From assembly GCA_900547045.1 (NCBI GenBank), contig URFB01000048.1, forward strand, positions 1 to 8,382: a DNA stretch of 8,382 nucleotides, written 5' to 3'. Source of the DNA: an uncultured Mollicutes bacterium (lineage in GTDB: Bacteria > Bacillota_I > Bacilli_A > Acholeplasmatales > Anaeroplasmataceae). The notes under the pieces are model-generated. The model ran no database searches. It was not told the DNA's origin and saw only the letters and a program-made list of their open reading frames with translations. Positions 1 through 5,365 of the stretch are shown here, piece after piece; within the stretch, counting starts at the first letter, position 1, and every line of letters begins with the position of its first letter. Both the position numbers and the translations under genes were made by a program.

Positions 1-158
1 GCTTGTTCACTCTTACGTGCTCTTCTGTATGAGGATGGACTAATACCAATAGATATTAAAAATTCATCCTTATTTAAGTTTTTATTTTTAATTACGACAT
101 CAAATAAATGAAAATATATACTTGTATTTTGATATTCGCTTAGTTTTATATCTTTCAC
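1..158 (-). CDS. Partial 5' end of an unrecognised protein, possible helix-turn-helix
   Basis: A reading frame opens with GTG at 158 and runs without a stop to the left edge, giving 52 complete residues starting MKDIKLSEYQ. The GTG start is supported by AAGGAG 9 nt upstream (168-173); the in-frame TTG at 165-167 abuts the ribosome binding site and is less likely. The visible part is hydrophilic with no signal peptide. Residues about 28-48, from LNKDEF through GISPSSYRRAR, resemble a helix-turn-helix in which a turn (GIS) precedes a basic recognition helix, as in Xre/Cro-type regulators. That is only a pattern resemblance in a fragment, so the function is not established. The gene follows mscL in the same direction, directly behind the mscL terminator, and no separate promoter is obvious. 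It is good as a gene and weak as a regulator. Confidence 0.75.
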   Translation of the reverse strand, partial: MKDIKLSEYQNTSIYFHLFDVVIKNKNLNKDEFLISIGISPSSYRRARKSEQ

Positions 159-167
159 AAAAAACAA

Positions 168-173
168 CTCCTT
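168..173 (-). promoter_or_regulatory. Ribosome binding site fixing the GTG start at 158
   Basis: AAGGAG on the minus strand lies 9 nt before GTG. It follows the U-tract of the mscL terminator with only two bases between, so any transcript that reaches it must read through or start inside the hairpin region. Confidence 0.7.
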
Positions 174-175
174 TT

Positions 176-212
176 AAAAAAATAGTCTCAACAATTGCTG
201 AGACTATTTTTT
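176..212 (-). terminator. Rho-independent terminator after mscL
   Basis: TAGTCTCA and TGAGACTA form a perfect 8-bp stem around an 8-nt loop (191-198). Flanking A6/T6 runs can extend it to about 14 bp. Read on the minus strand the stem is followed by a run of T. It begins one base after the TAA stop of mscL (214-216). The symmetric A and T runs would also let it work on the opposite strand, although no convergent gene is visible. Confidence 0.88.
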
Positions 213-213
213 A

Positions 214-804
214 TTATTGCTCATTCTTATTTAAAGAATCTCTAATTTCTTCAAGTAACACAACTACTGGATCTTTAGGAGCAGGCTTTGAAGCTTCCTC
301 TTCCTTCTTTTTAGCTTCAGCCTCAGCTGCCTCTAATGCAGCTTGCTTTTTTACAAGATAGGCTTGTTCCTTCTTTGTAAGCTTTATTCCTTTAGACTTC
401 TTAAATTCAATTCTAGAATCAATATTCTTACTCTTTTCAGCTCCATCCTTAATGTTATTAAATGTTTTAATAATCAAGAATAAAACAAAAGCAACAAGTA
501 AGAAATTGATTATAGCACTAATAAAGGCACCCCAATCAATCAAAATAGAATTAGCAAGATCAAGGACCTGCTTACCATCCTCTACCTTATATACCTTTAC
601 AAGAACAGTATACATTTTATCAAGGGCATCACTATCACCGCCGAAACAATAATAAAGCACCATATTAATAATAGGCTTTAAAATACCATTTGATAAAGCT
701 GTTACAATTGCTGTAAAAGCAGCACCAATAATAGTACCAACAGCCATATCCATTACATTTCCACGTGAAATAAACTTCTTAAATTCTTCAAAAAACTTCT
801 TCAT
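214..804 (-). CDS. mscL: Large-conductance mechanosensitive channel MscL
   Basis: MscL is a homopentameric membrane channel that opens under membrane tension and vents solutes during hypo-osmotic shock. The 196-aa product starts MKKFFEEFKKFISRGNVMDMAVG, matching the family's amphipathic N-terminal helix and the start of the pore helix TM1 (about 17-46, with the small-residue face AVGTIIGAAF). A periplasmic loop (about 50-88) and TM2 (about 92-113) follow. The C-terminal helix (PVVVLLEEIRDSLNK, about 179-193) matches the family's cytoplasmic bundle. ATG at 804 is preferred because GGAGGA (813-818) lies 8 nt upstream; the frame is open to 855, but starting there would add 17 atypical residues. 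The protein is longer than the usual 130-150 aa because of a Lys/Glu/Ala-rich insertion at about 120-175. The gene lies 53 nt behind the YitT-like gene and has its own promoter and terminator. Confidence 0.96.
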   Translation of the reverse strand: MKKFFEEFKKFISRGNVMDMAVGTIIGAAFTAIVTALSNGILKPIINMVLYYCFGGDSDALDKMYTVLVKVYKVEDGKQVLDLANSILIDWGAFISAIINFLLVAFVLFLIIKTFNNIKDGAEKSKNIDSRIEFKKSKGIKLTKKEQAYLVKKQAALEAAEAEAKKKEEEASKPAPKDPVVVLLEEIRDSLNKNEQ

Positions 805-826
805 ACACCATTTCCTCCATAAGAAT

Positions 827-855
827 ATTATAAAATTCAATGATGAAATTATCAA
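827..855 (-). promoter_or_regulatory. Predicted sigma-A promoter of mscL
   Basis: On the minus strand TTGATA (855-850) and a perfect TATAAT (832-827) are separated by 17 nt. Transcription would start near 820, about 16 nt before the mscL ATG and only a base or two before its ribosome binding site. The -35 box begins two bases after the stop codon of the YitT-like gene, so mscL can be expressed apart from the upstream operon, possibly in addition to read-through. Confidence 0.75.
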
Positions 856-857
856 TA

Positions 858-1778
858 TTATTTCTTTTTAAATTTTAAACGATTTTCGTGGGCAACCATA
901 TCCTCGTTTTTAATCTCCTTAAAGCCATTACCTAAAACCTCAGATGTATCAGAAACTATTACAAAGGCCTTACTATCAATTGAAGATACCATTTCCTTAA
1001 GCTCGTTTAATTGACCAGCCTTTACAACCGTCATTAATACACCCTTATTAACCTTTGAATACATTCCGACACCCTCGAGTTTAGTAACGCCACGAGGAGA
1101 ATGACTAATTAAATAATTACCAATTTCATCTGGCATATCGGTTACGATATAGCAAAGCTTTGATTTATTAAGACCGATTATAATCATATCTGACATCTTA
1201 GCTGATAAGAAAATAACGATTAATGCATATAATACATTAGAAATACTTTTCATACAAATAGCACCTGAAATGACAATTACACCATCTAAAATTGCAGTAA
1301 ACATTGGAATTGACAAAAAAGGCATTAAATTGTGTAAAAATCTTCCTAATAGCTCCGTTCCACCTGATGATACACGATATTTACAAAAAAGTCCAATCGC
1401 TATACCTTGAATAACGCCACCAAAAACCGCACCCATAAGTCCGTCATCCTTAACAATTGCTGGTACATGCTCAAACAAAGTAGTGGCAAATCCTAAACAC
1501 AAAGTTGTGACGAGGCAGTTAATGGTAAATTTAACGCCTTCTTCAAAAAAACTAATAATTAAAATGGGAATATTACAAGCAATAATAATGATACCAACAC
1601 TTATCGGAATATAGCAATTTAGCAAAGTAGCAAGACCAGAAATTCCCCCTGCAACAATACTATTAGGTACGAGGAAGCAATCCAAAGAAAATGCATACAA
1701 AACGCATGCTAGTATCATCATAAAATATCTTTTCATTTCTTTTTTTAGATTTATACTCATATTATGATTCAAGTCCAT
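858..1778 (-). CDS. YitT family membrane protein (DUF161 + DUF2179)
   Basis: This 306-aa protein belongs to the YitT family of Firmicute multipass membrane proteins, whose transported substrate or role is not settled. Six or so hydrophobic segments are visible (about 17-36, 57-78, 84-101, 113-132, 157-175, 179-201). They carry family signatures: VPNSIVAGGISGLA in the first part and YRVSSGGTELLGR near 134-146. A soluble C-terminal domain (about 205-290, DUF2179 type) contains RGVTKLEGVGMYSK and VSDTSEVLGNGFKEI. The chosen ATG overlaps the end of the pectinesterase gene by 17 nt. GGAGGA (1793-1798) lies 14 nt upstream, longer than usual, so the in-frame ATG at 1760, one base after the upstream stop, is a real alternative. 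It is translationally coupled to the pectinesterase gene, but no functional link is known. Confidence 0.93.
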   Translation of the reverse strand: MDLNHNMSINLKKEMKRYFMMILACVLYAFSLDCFLVPNSIVAGGISGLATLLNCYIPISVGIIIIACNIPILIISFFEEGVKFTINCLVTTLCLGFATTLFEHVPAIVKDDGLMGAVFGGVIQGIAIGLFCKYRVSSGGTELLGRFLHNLMPFLSIPMFTAILDGVIVISGAICMKSISNVLYALIVIFLSAKMSDMIIIGLNKSKLCYIVTDMPDEIGNYLISHSPRGVTKLEGVGMYSKVNKGVLMTVVKAGQLNELKEMVSSIDSKAFVIVSDTSEVLGNGFKEIKNEDMVAHENRLKFKKK

Positions 1779-3372
1779 TAATAGGGGCTCTTTCCTCCAA
1801 CCTTAATTCAACCTTTGCAATATCATTTTTAATATCTTCTAATTTCTTATTATAATTATCCCTTACCTTATCAATATCGATTTCGCCATTTTTCACATAG
1901 TCAAAAGGAAAATCCTCTTTTATTTCCTTAATTTTCTCTTTTGTCTCTTCTATATGCTTAATAATTGAAGTATTATCACTGCATTTAGAGCAATTAGTCA
2001 TTTCAATATTTTCAAGCGCTTCTAGATCTTCATTAATAAAATCCTCTGACATCTTCTTATATCTTTCAAATGCAGCATTATCATTATTTCCTAAAACATA
2101 AGGATGATAACATCTTATAATTTTTCTCATAGCATAATCAAGTGCATCTTGATTTACATCTTCAGCCGTTTCAATATATTCAATCGTCATTTCAATTATC
2201 CTTTTAGACTCCTCATACTCTTCACGCTTCGATGAGACAGCCTCATAAACCTTATCATCTAACGATTCAATTATTTGATTATAAGGTACGCTTCTTAGCA
2301 TTGAGTCCTTCATTTTTAAGTATGAAAGCTTATAGTTTAATTTTTGAAATTCAAGAACCTCATCCTTTATTGCATAATTCATCCTTGCAAGATAAATCGC
2401 TCTTTGATGTAAAAGCGTTTCAAAATCAAAAAGGATATTACATAGGCTATTAATCAAAAAATTATTATATTCTATTTCAAAATACTCAAAATAAGCTTGT
2501 AATTTATTTTTTTCAATGTTACTTATCTTTTGTTTCTTTTGAATACAATCAATAAGATAATATTCAAAATTCAAAGGATCTCCCTCATGCATTGTAATAA
2601 TTCTTAAATCAACATCATCAGGAAATGAAACATTATAAAATAAAACACGTGGATACACATCTTCCTTTGCTCCACCGGGATACCATGCTCTTCCTAAATA
2701 CTTTTTATTATTACCAACACTTATAACCTGACAGTTAGCAAATATAAAGCCATACTTATTAGATACGTATGTGTCAGGCGCACATAAATACGCATTAGAA
2801 TCTAAAATTTGAAGCATTTTTATGGTTGAATTATTAATAATGGCATCTCCACTACCAAAAATAAAATCAACATCACCCTCAACATAGCATTTTTCAAAAA
2901 AATTATTACTAGCATCAATATATAATGTATCCTGTTCTGAAATAAAGTCTACGTTATAATATGAACCAAATTGCGCTTCAGTTTTAAACGCAACATTCTG
3001 ATTTCCCTTATTTCCTGCAATACGGTGATAGCTATTTTCAATAATTAAATTTTCAAGATGAAGATATGTAGCACTTGGCTTTACTGTTAAAGACGCTGAG
3101 CCCGTTGTACCATAGGTTTTTACACCATCGCCCCCATCTTCCTTCCTTACAATCATTCCATTTCTCGCATCATAGGTAATTTTAGCCTTTGTAACACCAA
3201 TAATTGTCAAATGGGAAGTTGTAATTACATATTTTCCATAATATGTATCATCATATAAGAAAATGGTATCATACTCCTTAGAAGCCATAAGAGCCTCAGC
3301 CAATGTTTCAACTATTTTACCAGTTCTATCAATTTTACTTAAATTTTCTTTTTTACACACTAAATATTTCAT
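1762..3372 (-). CDS. Leaderless pectinesterase-family protein with helical, J-domain-like C-terminal extension
   Basis: Residues about 20-275 form a right-handed beta-helix carbohydrate esterase domain of the pectinesterase family (CE8), which hydrolyses methyl esters of galacturonate in pectin to carboxylate and methanol. Family motifs are present: NQNVAFK (Gln125), EQDTLY (146-151, Asp148 as general acid), GDVDFIFG (166-173, Asp169 as nucleophile) and LGRAW (226-230, Arg228 and Trp230). The catalytic set therefore looks intact. No signal peptide or anchor exists, so it probably acts in the cytoplasm on imported oligomers. Residues 280-536 are not part of the usual enzyme: long charged helices, then IIRCYHPYVLGNND (418-431), which resembles a J-domain-like HPD segment, then a lone CSKC (461-464) and a final coiled coil (about 470-528). 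ATG at 3372 is chosen because the upstream GTG at 3381 is part of the ribosome binding site. First gene of its operon. Confidence 0.88.
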   Translation of the reverse strand: MKYLVCKKENLSKIDRTGKIVETLAEALMASKEYDTIFLYDDTYYGKYVITTSHLTIIGVTKAKITYDARNGMIVRKEDGGDGVKTYGTTGSASLTVKPSATYLHLENLIIENSYHRIAGNKGNQNVAFKTEAQFGSYYNVDFISEQDTLYIDASNNFFEKCYVEGDVDFIFGSGDAIINNSTIKMLQILDSNAYLCAPDTYVSNKYGFIFANCQVISVGNNKKYLGRAWYPGGAKEDVYPRVLFYNVSFPDDVDLRIITMHEGDPLNFEYYLIDCIQKKQKISNIEKNKLQAYFEYFEIEYNNFLINSLCNILFDFETLLHQRAIYLARMNYAIKDEVLEFQKLNYKLSYLKMKDSMLRSVPYNQIIESLDDKVYEAVSSKREEYEESKRIIEMTIEYIETAEDVNQDALDYAMRKIIRCYHPYVLGNNDNAAFERYKKMSEDFINEDLEALENIEMTNCSKCSDNTSIIKHIEETKEKIKEIKEDFPFDYVKNGEIDIDKVRDNYNKKLEDIKNDIAKVELRLEERAPINGLES

Positions 3373-3378
3373 ATAAAA

Positions 3379-3384
3379 CACCTT
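3379..3384 (-). promoter_or_regulatory. Ribosome binding site deciding the pectinesterase start
   Basis: AAGGTG on the minus strand lies 6 nt before the ATG at 3372. The in-frame GTG at 3381-3379 is the last half of this site, so it cannot serve as the start while the site is bound by the ribosome; the ATG is preferred. Confidence 0.72.
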
Positions 3385-3399
3385 AATTAATTCATATCA

Positions 3400-3428
3400 A
3401 TTTTACACTTTATAAATCATTTTTTCAA
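3400..3428 (-). promoter_or_regulatory. Predicted sigma-A promoter of the pectinesterase-YitT operon
   Basis: On the minus strand TTGAAA (3428-3423) and TAAAAT (3405-3400) are separated by 17 nt, with TGTG just before the -10 box resembling an extended -10. Transcription would start near 3393, giving a leader of about 20 nt. It sits between the ABC operon terminator and the pectinesterase gene, so this operon is independent of the efflux operon. No clear operator or catabolite (cre) site was seen around it. Confidence 0.78.
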
Positions 3429-3434
3429 TAACAA

Positions 3435-3471
3435 ATAAAAAAGAAAGGTCTATTTGCAATGCAAATAAACC
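3435..3471 (-). terminator. Rho-independent terminator of the marR-ABC operon
   Basis: The core is a near-perfect palindrome, TATTTGC and GCAAATA around AAT (3451-3467), extended by GGT/ACC (3447-3449 with 3469-3471) beyond one mismatch. On the minus strand it is followed by a T-rich tract (3446-3435). It lies 8 nt after the stop codon of the second ABC subunit gene. Confidence 0.85.
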
Positions 3472-3478
3472 CATAATT

Positions 3479-5365
3479 TTATTCAAGCTCAAAGGCGCCT
3501 GTATATAGCTGATAATAACGACCTTTTTTCTCAATTAACTCATCATGAGAGCCACGCTCGATAATATGACCAAGTTCAAGCACCATAATTGCCTTAGAAT
3601 TCTTAACAGTTGAAAGACGATGAGCAATTACAAAAACAGTACGTCCATCCATTAATTTATCCATACCATCAGTAACTAAAGCCTCTGTTCTTGTATCAAT
3701 TGAAGAGGTGGCCTCATCAAGAATTAGAACAGGAGGATTTGAAATAGCAGCACGAGCAATTGACAATAACTGCCTTTGACCTTGTGATAATTGAGAGCCA
3801 TTAGCAGTCAATACTGTATTATAGCCATCTGGTAAATGCTTAATAAATTGATCAGCATTAGCAAGCTTAGCAGCTGCATACACCTCTTCATCTGTCGCGT
3901 CTAGCTTACCATAACGAATATTTTCCATAATTGTACCAGTAAATAGATTAGTATCTTGAAGTACCATTCCAAGAGCTCGTCTTAAATCAGGCTTTTTGAT
4001 TTTATTAATATTAATACCATCAAATCTAATCTTACCATCCTGAATATCATAGAAACGATTAATTAGATTTGTAATCGTTGTTTTACCTGCACCAGTAGCA
4101 CCAACAAACGCAATCTTTTGACCAGGCTTAGCAAATAGAGATACATCATGTAAAACGATTTTATCAGGATAATAGCCAAAATCAACATCAAAGAATCTTA
4201 CATCGCCCTTTACCTCAGTATATGTAATTGTACCATCATGATGAGGATGCTTCCAAGCCCAAAGACCCGTTCTTTCCTTAGCTTCCTTAAGCTCTCCATT
4301 TTCAATTTTTGCATTAACAAGTGTTACATAACCATGATCCTCTTCTGATTTTTCATCAAGAAGTTCAAAGATTCTTTCAGCACCAGCAAGTGCCATAATA
4401 ATAGAATTAAACTGATTTGAAACCTGTGATACCTGATTACAAAACATCTTATTATATCCTAGATATGCTACTAAAAGTCCTACTGTAAAACCTAAAATGG
4501 TATTTAATGCTAAATATGAGCCAACCATTAAAGTAACTGAATACGAAATGTATCCTAAGTTGTTCATTACTGGCATTAAAATATTAGCATACATATTAGC
4601 CTTAGTAGCTGTTGCACATAATCTTTCATTAACCTCATCAAAATCATGATTAGCATCTTCTTCATGATTGAAGACCTTAACTACCTTTTGACCCTCAAGC
4701 ATTTCTTCAACATATCCATTTAAAGAGCCAATGTCAATTTGTTGTTTAACAAAGCCCTTACCAGAACGAGAACCTAAGAATCGTGTAACAAAAACCATTA
4801 AGCAAACAGTAAATAAAACAATGAGTGCAAGAATAAAATTAGCTCTAAACATAAATACAGCAAGCATAATCATCATTATAATACTAGTTGTAAGCTGAGG
4901 AATTGATTGACTAATCATTTGACGAAGAGTATCTGTATCATTTGTATAACGAGACATTATCTCACCATGAGTATGACGATCAAAATACATAATAGGTAAG
5001 CTTTGCATATGTTCAAACATCTCATCACGTACGCTCTTTAATACCCCATTAGCAACGCTTACAACTGTACGAGCATTAATATATGAAGCAATAACACCAA
5101 TCGCATAGAAAATGATTACAGGCGTAATTTGATGCCATAGGTAGCTAGTATCAACGCTATGAGTAGTCTTATAAGTTTCTTGAAGCTTGGGAATTATCGT
5201 ATCAATAAGTGTCGCATTGAAATTTGTACCATAAACAGTTGAAAATGATGTTATGCAAATACATATAATTACAACAATTAATTGAAGCCAATATTTTTTA
5301 AAAATTATGCCTAAAAGACGCTTTAGGGTCTTTAAAGGTGAATGTGCACCTTTTTTATTCTTCAT
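3479..5365 (-). CDS. ABC exporter subunit with canonical catalytic residues (LmrD/BmrD-like)
   Basis: This 628-aa half-transporter has a six-helix membrane domain (about 20-310) followed by an ATPase domain (about 388-625), the type IV exporter layout. The catalytic residues are intact: Walker A GATGAGKTT (422-430), Q-loop Gln470, Walker B VLILDE with catalytic Glu551, D-loop SSID, and switch His582 in AHRLSTV. Its signature is LSQGQ (526-530) rather than LSGGQ, as in the partner that contributes the signature to the degenerate site in heterodimeric exporters such as LmrCD, BmrCD and TM287/288. Between membrane and ATPase domains sits an extra linker of about 45 residues (341-386) with WAWKHPHHDGT, a feature I recall in Firmicute members. 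Its ATG overlaps the preceding ABC gene by 11 nt with AAAGGAG 9 nt upstream, implying coupled, equimolar synthesis. Export substrate is not predictable; a drug, lipid or peptide is possible. Confidence 0.95.
   Translation of the reverse strand: MKNKKGAHSPLKTLKRLLGIIFKKYWLQLIVVIICICITSFSTVYGTNFNATLIDTIIPKLQETYKTTHSVDTSYLWHQITPVIIFYAIGVIASYINARTVVSVANGVLKSVRDEMFEHMQSLPIMYFDRHTHGEIMSRYTNDTDTLRQMISQSIPQLTTSIIMMIMLAVFMFRANFILALIVLFTVCLMVFVTRFLGSRSGKGFVKQQIDIGSLNGYVEEMLEGQKVVKVFNHEEDANHDFDEVNERLCATATKANMYANILMPVMNNLGYISYSVTLMVGSYLALNTILGFTVGLLVAYLGYNKMFCNQVSQVSNQFNSIIMALAGAERIFELLDEKSEEDHGYVTLVNAKIENGELKEAKERTGLWAWKHPHHDGTITYTEVKGDVRFFDVDFGYYPDKIVLHDVSLFAKPGQKIAFVGATGAGKTTITNLINRFYDIQDGKIRFDGININKIKKPDLRRALGMVLQDTNLFTGTIMENIRYGKLDATDEEVYAAAKLANADQFIKHLPDGYNTVLTANGSQLSQGQRQLLSIARAAISNPPVLILDEATSSIDTRTEALVTDGMDKLMDGRTVFVIAHRLSTVKNSKAIMVLELGHIIERGSHDELIEKKGRYYQLYTGAFELE

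Noticed and set aside
122..361. Plus-strand open frame of 79 codons across the mscL terminator and 3' end
   Set aside because: It is antisense to mscL, whose protein is clearly conserved, crosses the terminator hairpin, and has no convincing ribosome binding site.
805..855. Longer mscL start at 855
   Set aside because: It would add 17 residues not seen in the family and would run over the mscL promoter; GGAGGA points to the ATG at 804.
2232..2453. Plus-strand open frame inside the pectinesterase gene
   Set aside because: Antisense to a real gene, with no ribosome binding site or recognisable product; typical shadow frame.
3379..3381. GTG as the pectinesterase start
   Set aside because: The GTG is part of the AAGGTG ribosome binding site for the ATG 6 nt downstream.
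3451..3467. TATTTGC/GCAAATA palindrome as a repressor operator for the pectinesterase operon
   Set aside because: It lies upstream of the -35 box, is followed by a T-rich tract in the direction of the ABC operon and directly follows that operon's stop codon; a terminator is the simpler reading.
3373..3478. Possible small RNA or riboswitch in the largest intergenic gap
   Set aside because: The 106 bases are fully used by a terminator, a promoter and a ribosome binding site, and the predicted leader of about 20 nt is too short for a riboswitch.
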